A DNA stretch of 64,000 bases from Hydrogenophilales bacterium (GTDB lineage Bacteria > Pseudomonadota > Gammaproteobacteria > Burkholderiales > Thiobacillaceae): assembly GCA_023258975.1 (NCBI GenBank), contig JAHFRD010000001.1, positions 409,571 through 473,570 of the forward strand, written 5' to 3'. Below the pieces are notes generated by a model that ran no database searches, was not told where the DNA came from, and worked only from the letters and a program-made list of their open reading frames with translations. This document shows, in pieces, positions 50,666 to 60,198 of this stretch. The first letter of the stretch is position 1. Each line of letters begins with the position of its first letter. The position numbers and the translations under genes were made by a program.

Positions 50666-53600
50666 GGCAACCACGCCTTGCGCCAGACATCCAGATGATC
50701 TTCCAGCATCCAGTTGGCGTGGATGTAGTCGCGCAGGGTATCGCCGCTCCGGGCCAGTTCATCGCGGTCGGAGACATGGCCACGGATCGCCTCCACCCAG
50801 TCCTTGAAGCGGTTGGCCACGCGGGTGACCGGGTAATCGCCACGATAGGGGGTGAAATCGGTACACACCACCGGGTAGCCGAGCACGCCATATTCCAGCA
50901 GGCGCAGGTGGCTCTTGCCGTGATTGAAGGGCACGTCTTCCAGCGGCGCGACCGCCAGATCGAGATCCAGGCTGGCCAGCTTGGCGGGGTAGGCCTCCAG
51001 GCCCACACCCGGATGGAATTCCGCGACATGGGGGCGGATGGCGTCCGGGCACATGCCGAAGAAAATCCAGTCCACTTCCTTGGCGGTGGCTTTCACCACA
51101 TCGAAGATGACCGCCAGGTCGCCATCATGGGTGACGCTGCCGGCCCAGCCCACGCGCGGCCTGGCGCCATGCCGGCGGATCGGGCGCAGCTTGCCCCAAC
51201 GCTCGCGTTCGATGTAGTTGGGCACCACGCGGATGTCGTCGTTGTAGCCCTGGTACTGTTCCGCCAGGTAGTCGGTGGAGACGATGAAGCGATGGCACAG
51301 CGACAGCCCCTTGCGGAAGCGCTTGTGCAGGTCCTTCTGTTCCACGAAGTACTGTTTGCGGATGTTGCGGATCGGGATGTTGGTAATCAGGTCGTCGATC
51401 TCGTAGACGCGGAACGCCTTGCTGTGGCGCACGTAACGCTCGATCAGTTCAAGCTGGTGCGGGTCCACCTGGCGTTGCAGCAGGATGGTGTCGGGCTCCA
51501 TGCGGAACAGTTCCGGCGGCGTTAGATAGTTGCCGGTTTCCCAGCCCATGAGGTGGCCGGCGTCGTTGAGGGCGCGCATCGGGGCGATGACGCGGTATTC
51601 GCCGCAACCGAAACGGTCGGCCGGGTGCGCCAGTACGCGCGGACGCGGCCGCCACTCCGGATCCCAGGCCAGCGCCGGCGCGACTTCGATGAGAAAGTCG
51701 CGGCCATGCGTCGACAGGTTGCGGTTGAAGGCCGGGTCGAAGGCGATGTCGTGGCGCCAGGCGTCATGGAAACGGTTCTGCTCCTCCAGGAAGCGCGCCG
51801 CCTTCACCTCCTTGGCCCGCGTTTCCACCTGTCCGGCCTGGCTCACCGAACCTTCGTGCAGCAGACGCGCGTGCGGCGTGAATACGTTGCGGTACCCCCT
51901 GTGGCGCAGGCGCTGGCAGAAGTCCACGTCGTTGAACGAGACCTGGAAGCGCTGTTCATCCAGGCCGCCCACTTCCAGATAGCGCGAGCGCTTCACCAGC
52001 AGGCAGGCGGCGGTAACGGCGGAAAACTCCTGGGTGAGCTTGGCGCGGCCGAAATAGCCATCGTCGTCGGCGGCCTGGCCGATGAAGGGATGATCCGCCG
52101 GGGTGTCGTTCATGCCCAGAATCACCCCGGCGTGCTGGATTCTTCCGTCCGGATAGAACAGCTTGGCGCCCACCGCGCCGACATCCTCCCGCTGCGCGAT
52201 ACCCAGCATTTCGGCCAGCCATTCCTCGTGCAGCACGGCGGTGTCGTTGTTGAGCAGCGCCAGGTATTCACCCGTGGCCTCGCGCGCGCCCCGGTTGTTG
52301 ATGGCGGAGAAGTTGAACGGGCCGGCGCAGTCCAGCACCCGCAGGCGTGGCGAGTCGAGCGCCTTCAGTTCGTTGAGGTAGATCACCGCGTCGCGCTCGT
52401 CGCTGCCGTTGTCGAGCACCAGGATTTCGCAGTTGGAATACCCCGTGCCCTCGATCAGCGAGGTGAGGCAGCGTTTCAGCAGCTCGGCCTGGTTTTTCGT
52501 CGGGATCAGAATGGAGACCAGCGGATCGCCGCGCACCGCGTAGCGCACATGGACGGTGCCGGGCAACAAGCCCTCTTCCAGACTGGCGGCGCAGCCCAGC
52601 CGCGCCAGATGCCGCCGCAAGGCGCGCCGATGCGCTTCGGCGATCGCCTCGGCGCCGAAGCGGGCATGGCCACCCTCGGCGTGGCGGTGATAGAGCACGT
52701 CGGCGATGTGGCCGATGCCGCCATGCCCCACTTTCTCCCAGGCACGCAGGGTGAGGTCGAACGCCTCCACCCCCTCCATTTCCAGATCGAAGCCGTTCAA
52801 CTCGGTAAACAAACCGCGCCGCAGCAGCAACACGCCCCCCACCGCGAAGGGCGCGGCGCGCAGCATTTCCAGGTTGAAGTCGGTCTTGAAGAAGGGCGCG
52901 GAATGCACATCCTCGCCATCCACCCGATCCTCGTCGCTGTACAGCACCTGGAATTCCGGATGCCGCGCCGCCTTGTCGGCGCAGGCGAACAAGGCGTGCG
53001 GCGCCAGCTTGTCGCCGGCTTCCCACATTCCCACCCAGTCCGTCCCGGTTTCCAGAAGGGCTTGATTGGTCACCGCCAGATGCCGCTCGCGCGGGGCCTG
53101 TATCCAGGCGATGGCGGCGGTGTCGGCCAGGGCGGGATGCGCCGGCTCGGCAGAAACGATGGTGAGCCTCCAGTGTTGGTGGAACTGGTGGCCGAGGGAC
53201 TTGATGTTGTTGGCCAGGCGATCCTCGCCCCCCGCCGGGACGATCACGGCCAGATGGAACAACGGCAGGGCGTCCAGGGCTTCCATGCGCTCCGCGACCC
53301 ACAGCGCATCGCGTTTGAGGTAGGAGTGCCCCAATTGCCAGAGTTGGTAGAAGTCCCGCGAGACTTGTTCCGCTTCCTCGCCCGTCTTGAGGGGTTTGGC
53401 CAGGAACATGATCTGCAACGCCTTGAGATCCTCGAATTCCTCGTCGCCGACATCCTTGAGGATGAGCTTCCCGGTTTCCACCGTGGTACACCCGGCCGGC
53501 CGCGTCAGATCCTGGAGGCCTGCGGTCGGTGTGCGGCTGCTCTTCACCACGCGATAGCCGGTCTCGCGCAGCATCCTTTCCATTTCGGCGCGGGTGAACC

Positions 53601-55407
53601 AGCGGATGTGGGTGATGTCCAGCAAGCCCTCGGCGGCATACGGGAAACGGCCGCTGGCGAGTTCGTCGAGCAGCCAGAGGTTGCGCGCGTTGGGCAGGCT
53701 CACCAGCACCTGGGCGTCCTCGCCGAGTAGCGGCCGGATGCGCAGCAGGGCATCCCAGGGGTCGTAGAGATGTTCCAGCACGTCGGCCAGCAACACGGTG
53801 TCGATGGAGCCGGGCGCCATCCCCTCGGCGGCGAAGTCGATGTCCTCCAACTTCTCGCCGATCACCTTGTCGATGCGCGCGACGGCGCCCGCAGCCGCCG
53901 CGCGGTTGAGTTCGATGCCGGTGACGTGCGCGTCGGGCCAGGCGGTCTTGATGAGTTCGCCGGTGGCGCCGGTGGCGCAGCCGACATCCAGGACACGGCG
54001 CGGCACATGATCCATGAGCAGCAGCAATTCCTTGCGCGGATGGTCGTGGTAGGCGCCCTTGAGGTCGGCGTCCTCCTGTTCCGACAGTTGCTCCCAGACG
54101 TAGCCCTGACGTTGCCGCTCGCCAAGATCCTGACGGGCGACTCCCGGCCGGGCCAGGTTCTCCATCAATTCCGCCGCGCGTTGCGCGGCGCGGCCATCGA
54201 CACCGGCGTTGAAATGGCTCGCCGCCTTGGCCATGCGCGCGCGCAGGTCGCCGGCATGGGCGTTGTCTTGTAGCGCGCGCCGCAGGGTCTCGCTCAGAGC
54301 GTCCGGCGGGATTTCCAGCACTCCCGATCCGGCATCGAAACAATTGCCCAGGCGCAGCGCGGATTCGTCCAGCAGGTTGATGGTGAGCGCGCCCGCCAAC
54401 AGGCTTTCCACCGCGAAGTTGGAATGCGAGGAAACCGTTACATCGCAGGCGACGATCAGCTCCCGCACGTCCAGGCGCGTATAAATCACCGGCGGGCACT
54501 CGGGCACTTCGCGGCGAACCTCGTCGAGCAATGCCTCGTCCCGCCCATTGGCGCCGGGATGGCCCTTGACCACGAACCCGGCGGCCAGCCCTTCCGCGCG
54601 CAGAGCGCGCGCGCTGCTCAAAAAATGGGCCAGGCCTTGCCGGGCCGTGTGGCTGGCCACCACCGCGCTCATCCCGGCATCCCAGCTTGGCGCATAAACG
54701 ATGATGGGCCGGGCGGCATCCAGGCCGAGATGCTCGGCGACCAGCCGGCGCACTTCCGGGCGGCGGCCGATCAGGTCAGGGTAATTGTCCCAGGCCGGGT
54801 TGCCGGTGATGTGGATGCGCTCGGGCGCGATGCCGCTGTCGAGAAAGCCCTCCGCCCCGCGCGCGCCGAACACCGCCAGGTGGTCGGCATGGAGAAAGCG
54901 ATGCAGGCTGGAAGGGATGCCCAGGGGCAACCCATGCGCCAGGTGCAGGCTGGGAATGCCGTGCTGGCGCGCCCATTGCGTGGCGATCCGGGAAACCAGC
55001 AGAACATCCTCGTTCATCACCAGGAGTTCGATATGGTGGCGCTCGTTCGCCCGCTCCAGCGCGAGAACCAGATCCAGGGCCAGATGCAGCAGGTTGCCGG
55101 CGTTTCCCGCCACGCATTCCGCGAACCCGCCCGGTTCGGCCACGCCCAGCGCATCGCAGCACGCGCTCCAGGCGTCTCCGCCCAGCAGCGCGGTCAGACG
55201 TTCCAGCCGCGCATCGAGATCGTTGGCGATGTCGGAGCCCATCTCAAGAATTTCCAGGCGGGAGCCGCCCATCTCGACGATCTGCCGCAACTCCGGGAGG
55301 TCGAGGTCCGGATGGGTCACGACCACGCGCTGGCGATTCACCAGGTAGTGGCCGAGCGCCGCATTGTTGTTGGGCCAGAGCAGGCTGATCAGCGCGGGAG
55401 ACTTCAT
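50662..55407 (-). CDS. giant multi-domain glycosyltransferase/methyltransferase
   Basis: A 1581-residue cytoplasmic protein. Domains in order: (1) about 1-420, a capsule/CDP-glycerol-transferase-like GT-B domain (IIVYAPSWDAG, VVKGHPG, SSHSNFAVESLLAGA); (2) about 440-660, a class I SAM methyltransferase (RRVLDVGCATGATGELIK); (3) about 760-1000, a degenerate GT2-like segment; (4) about 1010-1250, an active-looking GT2 domain (VSILIPTKNQAELLKRC, LNNDTAVLHEEW); (5) about 1300-1581, a GT4-like C-terminus (PRVGWAGSVTHDGD, HLRLLEYGVLGYPVV). ATG 55407 overlaps the upstream methyltransferase stop. It probably assembles a methylated glycan in one polypeptide. Confidence 0.8.
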   Translation of the reverse strand: MKSPALISLLWPNNNAALGHYLVNRQRVVVTHPDLDLPELRQIVEMGGSRLEILEMGSDIANDLDARLERLTALLGGDAWSACCDALGVAEPGGFAECVAGNAGNLLHLALDLVLALERANERHHIELLVMNEDVLLVSRIATQWARQHGIPSLHLAHGLPLGIPSSLHRFLHADHLAVFGARGAEGFLDSGIAPERIHITGNPAWDNYPDLIGRRPEVRRLVAEHLGLDAARPIIVYAPSWDAGMSAVVASHTARQGLAHFLSSARALRAEGLAAGFVVKGHPGANGRDEALLDEVRREVPECPPVIYTRLDVRELIVACDVTVSSHSNFAVESLLAGALTINLLDESALRLGNCFDAGSGVLEIPPDALSETLRRALQDNAHAGDLRARMAKAASHFNAGVDGRAAQRAAELMENLARPGVARQDLGERQRQGYVWEQLSEQEDADLKGAYHDHPRKELLLLMDHVPRRVLDVGCATGATGELIKTAWPDAHVTGIELNRAAAAGAVARIDKVIGEKLEDIDFAAEGMAPGSIDTVLLADVLEHLYDPWDALLRIRPLLGEDAQVLVSLPNARNLWLLDELASGRFPYAAEGLLDITHIRWFTRAEMERMLRETGYRVVKSSRTPTAGLQDLTRPAGCTTVETGKLILKDVGDEEFEDLKALQIMFLAKPLKTGEEAEQVSRDFYQLWQLGHSYLKRDALWVAERMEALDALPLFHLAVIVPAGGEDRLANNIKSLGHQFHQHWRLTIVSAEPAHPALADTAAIAWIQAPRERHLAVTNQALLETGTDWVGMWEAGDKLAPHALFACADKAARHPEFQVLYSDEDRVDGEDVHSAPFFKTDFNLEMLRAAPFAVGGVLLLRRGLFTELNGFDLEMEGVEAFDLTLRAWEKVGHGGIGHIADVLYHRHAEGGHARFGAEAIAEAHRRALRRHLARLGCAASLEEGLLPGTVHVRYAVRGDPLVSILIPTKNQAELLKRCLTSLIEGTGYSNCEILVLDNGSDERDAVIYLNELKALDSPRLRVLDCAGPFNFSAINNRGAREATGEYLALLNNDTAVLHEEWLAEMLGIAQREDVGAVGAKLFYPDGRIQHAGVILGMNDTPADHPFIGQAADDDGYFGRAKLTQEFSAVTAACLLVKRSRYLEVGGLDEQRFQVSFNDVDFCQRLRHRGYRNVFTPHARLLHEGSVSQAGQVETRAKEVKAARFLEEQNRFHDAWRHDIAFDPAFNRNLSTHGRDFLIEVAPALAWDPEWRPRPRVLAHPADRFGCGEYRVIAPMRALNDAGHLMGWETGNYLTPPELFRMEPDTILLQRQVDPHQLELIERYVRHSKAFRVYEIDDLITNIPIRNIRKQYFVEQKDLHKRFRKGLSLCHRFIVSTDYLAEQYQGYNDDIRVVPNYIERERWGKLRPIRRHGARPRVGWAGSVTHDGDLAVIFDVVKATAKEVDWIFFGMCPDAIRPHVAEFHPGVGLEAYPAKLASLDLDLAVAPLEDVPFNHGKSHLRLLEYGVLGYPVVCTDFTPYRGDYPVTRVANRFKDWVEAIRGHVSDRDELARSGDTLRDYIHANWMLEDHLDVWRKAWLP

Positions 55408-56669
55408 TGGGTGGACTCCGGGGCGGTTACCTGAAAATAGTCGCGCAGCAGACGGCGCATCAGGCCGTATTCGAGCCCGACGCCCATGTTCACGCCGCGC
55501 AGGGTCATGGCCTCGGCGAACTCGGGGCAGGCATGCCAACCACTCGCCATGATCAGCGCCTGGGTGTCGCAGGCCTCATGGTTGATCCACTCCCTTAGCG
55601 CGTCGAGATGGCGCGCGTCGAGCATCTCGGTCAGAGCCAGGTCGATATTCCGCTCGCCCACGGCCTGCAGGAGAAAGCCGAACAGCACCCGATTGCGCGG
55701 ATGGTCCAGGAAAGCGTTGAAGGTGGCGCGCCAGTCCTCCCAGCCGCCCGGAACGAGATCGCGCAGCAAGGCCGCGTCGATCACGCCGGCCAGCCTGTCG
55801 TTCAGCGCCTCCCGCGCGGCAAGCCAGGACTGGTTCGCCTCCGGATCGGCGCGTTTTTCCAGCACCACCATGAAGCGTCCCGTCACCCGCGTGGTCAGCA
55901 CGGCGAACAACCGTTGCTCCATGAACAGGGTGAAATCGAACAGCCTGGCGTCCTGGCTCACCCATTCGAGCTGCCGCCGCCACCAGTGTTTCTGTTTCAG
56001 CGGGCCGTCGCGCCAGGGCCATCGGCTGGAGTCGCTGGCGAAGCCGCCGTAGGGGGTGAGATCGACCACGGCCAGATCGTTCTCATTGGCGAATTCAACG
56101 ATGTCACGCGCGGACAGGGCCAGCATGAACTGGGCATAGTCGTCCGGGTGGGTGGGGATCAGATCCTGGTAGCGGTCGTCGCGGCCTTGCATGGCGTTGT
56201 AGTGATCGACGGAATTGATGTCGAACACGATGCGCCCGCCCGGCCTGACCACCCGCCCCCATTCCGTGAGCACGGCCCGCCAGTTCGGCAGGTGCACCAT
56301 GAGGTTGAGCGACATGACGGTATCGAACTCGCCATCACTCGCCGGCAGCCGTGTCGCGTCCGACTGGAGCAGGCGCATGGGCGCCTCGCCGGCCTGGCGC
56401 CGGCACTCGTCGAGCATGGATTGGGAACTGTCCACCCCGGTCACATCGAGGCCGATCCGGGCGAAGGGAATGGAGCCGCGCCCGGTGCCCACCCCCACGT
56501 CCAGCAGGCGGGGGCCGACCACATGCTTCATGCAGAGATCCTGTTCGACCCGGTACTTGAGCGCGTTGATGCCGCTATGGTCCTGCATCTGCCGCGAATA
56601 CCACGCCACCATGCCGGGATCGAACCAGGCTTGCGATTTCCAGTGAATCAGGTCTTGGTGCTGTTCCAT
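55404..56669 (-). CDS. SAM-dependent methyltransferase with C-terminal helical extension
   Basis: A 421-residue protein. A class I methyltransferase fold (about 50-170) contains RLLDVGVGTGRGSIPFARIG (motif I), SDATRLPASDGEFDTVMSLN and VRPGGRIVFDINSV. The second half (about 230-421) is an unassigned helical domain. The target is probably a sugar of the cluster. ATG 56669 is eight bases past the previous stop; the open frame to 56879 lies in another gene. Confidence 0.78.
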   Translation of the reverse strand: MEQHQDLIHWKSQAWFDPGMVAWYSRQMQDHSGINALKYRVEQDLCMKHVVGPRLLDVGVGTGRGSIPFARIGLDVTGVDSSQSMLDECRRQAGEAPMRLLQSDATRLPASDGEFDTVMSLNLMVHLPNWRAVLTEWGRVVRPGGRIVFDINSVDHYNAMQGRDDRYQDLIPTHPDDYAQFMLALSARDIVEFANENDLAVVDLTPYGGFASDSSRWPWRDGPLKQKHWWRRQLEWVSQDARLFDFTLFMEQRLFAVLTTRVTGRFMVVLEKRADPEANQSWLAAREALNDRLAGVIDAALLRDLVPGGWEDWRATFNAFLDHPRNRVLFGFLLQAVGERNIDLALTEMLDARHLDALREWINHEACDTQALIMASGWHACPEFAEAMTLRGVNMGVGLEYGLMRRLLRDYFQVTAPESTQ

Positions 56670-56676
56670 GCTTGCG

Positions 56677-57906
56677 TCATTCCTGATGGGTTGTGGCTCG
56701 AAGCGCCAGGATGGAATGAATCTCCGACAGCCTGGAGGGCAGATGCAGGCTGCGCGAGACCTTGGTGTATTCGTCGAACACGATGATGGCGGTGTCGATC
56801 GAGATGTTCTTCGACAGGCCGAGGTAGCTGCTGTAGTTGCGGTTGCGGCTCTGGCCCACGTAGAAATGGGCGCCGTCATGCGCCAGCCCGCGGGCGAATC
56901 CGGGGAACTCGCCGATGTTCTGGGCGTTGTTCTTGAGCAGGCGGCCGCGCAGGGAATCGAGCACGGTCAGGGAACCGTCGATCAGGGCGATGTTGTGCGG
57001 CATCCACAGGTCGCCGATCACCGGCCCCAGCTTCTCCCCGGTGACGAGATCGAATTCCAGCACCGCGCCGTCGAACACGTTGCGCTTCCAGTTGCCGGTG
57101 AGCGAAAACATCGAGACGTAGAGGCTGTCGCCCACCACCAGGCAATCGTTGCAATGGTGGTGCGGCTCGCCGTCGCGGGCGTGCTTGTGGGACAGGGGGA
57201 ACTCGCGGAGCGGCTGGAAATCCGCGTCCAGTTCGATCACCTTGTCCGCATAGCTGCACGTCACGTAGAAACAACCGTTCGCCTCACTGTGGGAAAGGCC
57301 GTGGGCACGCAGCCCCTTGGGGAGAACTCCGCTACGGACGATGCGATATTCACGATCCAGTTCCAGCAGGCCGAGTTCGTCGTCCACCACGAAGAAATGC
57401 CCACCCCGTTCGATCAGGCCGTGGCAGTTGCCGGAATGCACCTTGCGGTAATCCCAGGTATCACCGTCCAGCACCAGTTCATACAGCCCGCCGCCGCATC
57501 GCGGGTCGTCCAGCGGCGGCAGGCCGCTGGTGAACAGCAAACGGGTTTGCAGGGTCTCCATCTCGGCGATGATCCGCAAATCGTTGAGGACGGGGCTGAC
57601 CAGGAAATCGGCCTCCGGATCGTGCCCCAGGCCCGCCAGTTGCTCGGAAACCTCCAGGAACGAGGTGGTACAGATCAGGATGTAGGGCTTGCCAGCCAGG
57701 CTGGCCAGCGCGTTTGGCCCGCTCACCGTCACCCCCAATTGCTCGGTGCCGATCAGGTTGGGGTTGTTGTCGATCAGGAGGTCGATCGGGCGGCCCAGCT
57801 TGCGTAGCGTCTTCGCGGCGATGTTGCCGCCGCCCCAGAGAACCAGCGGACGTCCGGCGGCGAATTTCGCCACTTCCTGAAAGGTGCTGAAACGGAACTT
57901 GCGCAA
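56677..57906 (-). CDS. Rossmann-beta-propeller protein, unknown (TTG start)
   Basis: A 409-residue protein. The N-terminus (about 1-120) is a small Rossmann-like unit (GRPLVLWGGGNIAAKTLRKL, then LLIDNNPNLIG), similar to sugar-modifying enzyme N-domains. The remainder has repeating strand motifs of a beta-propeller (LYELVLDGDTWDYRKVHSGN, CHGLIERGGHFFVVDDELGL, YVTCSYADKVIELDADF, LYVSMFSLTGNWKRN). The start is TTG at 57906 with AGGAG seven bases before. Lies between the amidotransferase and the methyltransferase. It may recognise or edit the cluster's sugar. Confidence 0.6.
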   Translation of the reverse strand: MRKFRFSTFQEVAKFAAGRPLVLWGGGNIAAKTLRKLGRPIDLLIDNNPNLIGTEQLGVTVSGPNALASLAGKPYILICTTSFLEVSEQLAGLGHDPEADFLVSPVLNDLRIIAEMETLQTRLLFTSGLPPLDDPRCGGGLYELVLDGDTWDYRKVHSGNCHGLIERGGHFFVVDDELGLLELDREYRIVRSGVLPKGLRAHGLSHSEANGCFYVTCSYADKVIELDADFQPLREFPLSHKHARDGEPHHHCNDCLVVGDSLYVSMFSLTGNWKRNVFDGAVLEFDLVTGEKLGPVIGDLWMPHNIALIDGSLTVLDSLRGRLLKNNAQNIGEFPGFARGLAHDGAHFYVGQSRNRNYSSYLGLSKNISIDTAIIVFDEYTKVSRSLHLPSRLSEIHSILALRATTHQE

Positions 57907-57929
57907 TGCGGTCTCCTGTCGTTTTCGGA

Positions 57930-59147
57930 TCAACGCGCGTAGCGCGCGCGGCGCGGGTCGTTTGCCGCCAGATGCACCGGCCCGTAGGCCGACTCGCCGC
58001 CCCATAGGTTGTCCTTCACCCACTCGTTGGCGACGATGCGCCAGACGCGCGGGTCGCGGAAAGTGTCGGCGATGGCGTCGAACTCGGCCTCGCTCATGCC
58101 CACATAGGCCAGCCAGCGCTCCAGGTCGCGGCGCGGCTTGACGTGGTCGTACTTCTTCACCATCTCCACCCCCGTTTCCCGGCTCATCAGGCCCAGGCGG
58201 ATGTCCTTGCAGGAATGGTCGCTGGCGCGGCCGTAACCGAACTTGATGAATTTCATGTAGTCGTGGATGCCGTTCTCGTGCATGTCATCCAGATTGGAGA
58301 TGGTGCGATAGGTGCGCTCGAACGGTTGCCGCGCCGCCTCCCAGCGGTACAGCGCCTCCGACACGCGGGCGTTGCGGTTGCCGTCCCAGGCATCGTAGAA
58401 GCCCAGATAGATGCCGCGCACCCCCACCTCGTCGATTTCATCGTCACCGGGATATTGCGCCCAGTGCAGGTCGCGCGGGGTGATGCCCTGCTTCAGTTCG
58501 GGGCGGCCCAGGCGTTCCAGGCCGGCGTCGGTGAAGTCATGCCAGTCGAAGCCGTGCAGATCGTGTTCCACCCGCGTCTTGGCGGTGAATTCGGCGAAGT
58601 CGTCGTAGGAGAACATGCCGCCCAGATCCATCCAGCCATATTCACCCCAGAGAATCAGCGGAATCCTGTAGCGCACCGCCGTCTGGATCGGATAGGTCTT
58701 GATGCCGCAATGGTTGTGCCAGTTCATGTCGCCGTGCAGGGTGAAACCCAGGCGGTTCATGCGGATCAGCACATCCTGGCTGGGCCGGAAAATGATGTGG
58801 TCGGCATCGAACTCCTCGCGCATGCGCTGGAGATTGGCCTCGCCCTCCGGCAGGAAGTTGTTGCCGTGATAAGTCACCAGCAGCGGCCGCAGCTTGAGTT
58901 CCTTGATGGCAAAGTGGGTCTGGAAATAACTGTCCTTGCCGCCCCCCACGGGAATCAACACGTCGTAGCCGTCGGGATTGCGGTACTGATCCACCAGTTC
59001 TTCCATCATGGCGCGCCGCTCCGACCAGTCGATGGTCGCGACCTGTTCGGAGACACGGCAGCCGGAACAGATGCCGTGTTCGTCGAAGGTCAGCGGCGCC
59101 GCCGAACTGCTCGGATAGACGCATTTCCTGCAATACCTGATCGCCAT
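57930..59147 (-). CDS. N-acetyl-sugar amidotransferase (PseA/WbpG family)
   Basis: A 405-residue ATP-dependent amidotransferase. An N-terminal Cys motif (YCRKCVYPSSS, CSGC) likely binds zinc. The PP-loop ATP site is VLIPVGGGKDSYF. The family converts an N-acetyl group of a sugar (pseudaminic acid or ManNAc3NAcA precursors) to an acetamidino group with ammonia supplied by HisH2/HisF2-type partners, both encoded directly upstream. ATG 59147 has a GGAGG Shine-Dalgarno that abuts the MITE-like element's left end. Confidence 0.88.
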   Translation of the reverse strand: MAIRYCRKCVYPSSSAAPLTFDEHGICSGCRVSEQVATIDWSERRAMMEELVDQYRNPDGYDVLIPVGGGKDSYFQTHFAIKELKLRPLLVTYHGNNFLPEGEANLQRMREEFDADHIIFRPSQDVLIRMNRLGFTLHGDMNWHNHCGIKTYPIQTAVRYRIPLILWGEYGWMDLGGMFSYDDFAEFTAKTRVEHDLHGFDWHDFTDAGLERLGRPELKQGITPRDLHWAQYPGDDEIDEVGVRGIYLGFYDAWDGNRNARVSEALYRWEAARQPFERTYRTISNLDDMHENGIHDYMKFIKFGYGRASDHSCKDIRLGLMSRETGVEMVKKYDHVKPRRDLERWLAYVGMSEAEFDAIADTFRDPRVWRIVANEWVKDNLWGGESAYGPVHLAANDPRRARYAR

Positions 59148-59159
59148 CTTGAAGCCTCC

Positions 59160-59327
59160 TAGCCCGGATATTTCATGAATTCGCGTGATGATCGCGCAGA
59201 TCATTGTTTGTGCGGGGAACTTTGCGAAGGAGCGGCGTAGTCATTCATACGCCCGACTGAGCAAGGATTTTCCGCGCGGACAAGGGGCCAGCGAGGGCGC
59301 GCGAGGATTCATGAAATATCCGGGCTA
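59160..59327. mobile_element. 168-bp MITE-like element
   Basis: Perfect 21-bp terminal inverted repeats, left 59160-59180 (begins TAGCCCGGATATTTCATGAA) and right 59307-59327, with about 126 bp of non-coding sequence inside. No transposase and no obvious target duplication. The right end supplies the TAG stop of the hisF-like gene; the left end abuts the Shine-Dalgarno of the amidotransferase. It fits a non-autonomous miniature transposable element. Confidence 0.75.
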
Positions 59328-60113
59328 AAATCTAACCGCCACCCCGGCCCGGAGCATTGCCCGTTTGCCGCTGCGGTCGGCCAGTTCCTTGAAATGCCAG
59401 ATATTCGCCGACGCCACCGCCGAGGCGCCCGCCTCGATGCCTTTGGCATAGTGTGGGTAATCGCCCACGCCGCCGAGGGCGATGACCGGGATATGGGTCA
59501 CCTCGGCGACCCGATGGATCAGGTCGAGATCGTAGCCGCGCGCGGCGCCGTCGCGGTCGATGCTTTGCAGCAGGATTTCGCCGGCGCCCAGGTCTTCCAG
59601 GCGTTTCGCCCAGTTCTCGGGGCTTTGGCCGGTGGCCTCGCGGCCACCCTCGACGAACACTTCCAGTTTGCCGTCGGCATGGCGGCGCGCGTCGATGCTG
59701 GCGACCACGGCCTGGCTGCCGAAACGGCGCGCGGCTTCCGTGACCAGGGCCGGTTCGCGCCAGGCCTGGGTGTTGAGCGTGATCTTGTCGGCGCCGGCCG
59801 CGAAAACCGCCCGCATCTGTTCGAGCGAACGGATGCGCCCGCCCCAGGTCAGCGGCATGAAACAGGTCTTGCTCACCTCGGCGAGAATTTCCAGGGCTGT
59901 GGTGAGGCCGCGCACCTTCTTGTCGTCGCGGCGCAGGTCATGGTGGTCATCTCGGCTGATGTCCAGGTAGATCAGCTCGTCCACGCTCCATTGGTTGAAG
60001 CGCTCGACCTCGTGGATGGGGTTGCCGATCACCTGATGGATGTTGAAGCCCTGGCTGCGCACGAGCTGGCCGTTTTGCAGGAGGAGGACCGGAATCAGGC
60101 GTTTCTTCAACAT
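59325..60113 (-). CDS. HisF2-type cyclase subunit for sugar amidination
   Basis: A 262-residue TIM-barrel protein of the HisF family. It starts MLKKRLIPVLLLQNGQLVRS. The catalytic Asp11 of true HisF (IPCLDV) is absent (IPVLLLQNG), while the second Asp (ASIDARR) remains. This matches HisF2 proteins that channel ammonia to sugar amidotransferases rather than making histidine. The stop codon is formed by the MITE-like right end. Partner HisH2 gene is upstream. Confidence 0.85.
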   Translation of the reverse strand: MLKKRLIPVLLLQNGQLVRSQGFNIHQVIGNPIHEVERFNQWSVDELIYLDISRDDHHDLRRDDKKVRGLTTALEILAEVSKTCFMPLTWGGRIRSLEQMRAVFAAGADKITLNTQAWREPALVTEAARRFGSQAVVASIDARRHADGKLEVFVEGGREATGQSPENWAKRLEDLGAGEILLQSIDRDGAARGYDLDLIHRVAEVTHIPVIALGGVGDYPHYAKGIEAGASAVASANIWHFKELADRSGKRAMLRAGVAVRF

Positions 60114-60117
60114 GATG

Positions 60118-60188
60118 CTGTAGCGCCGGCATCCTTGCCGGCTTCGTGGGGCTGAATAAAACAGCCGGCGGGGACGCCGGCGCCACAG
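60118..60188. repeat. GTAGCGCCGGC hairpin repeat
   Basis: CTGTAGCGCCGGCATCCTTG starts at 60118 (the same arm as at 41590), and the complement ending CGCCGGCGCCACAG is near 60188. It fills the gap between the HisH2 and HisF2 genes. Confidence 0.6.
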
Positions 60189-60198
60189 GCTGGCCCGC

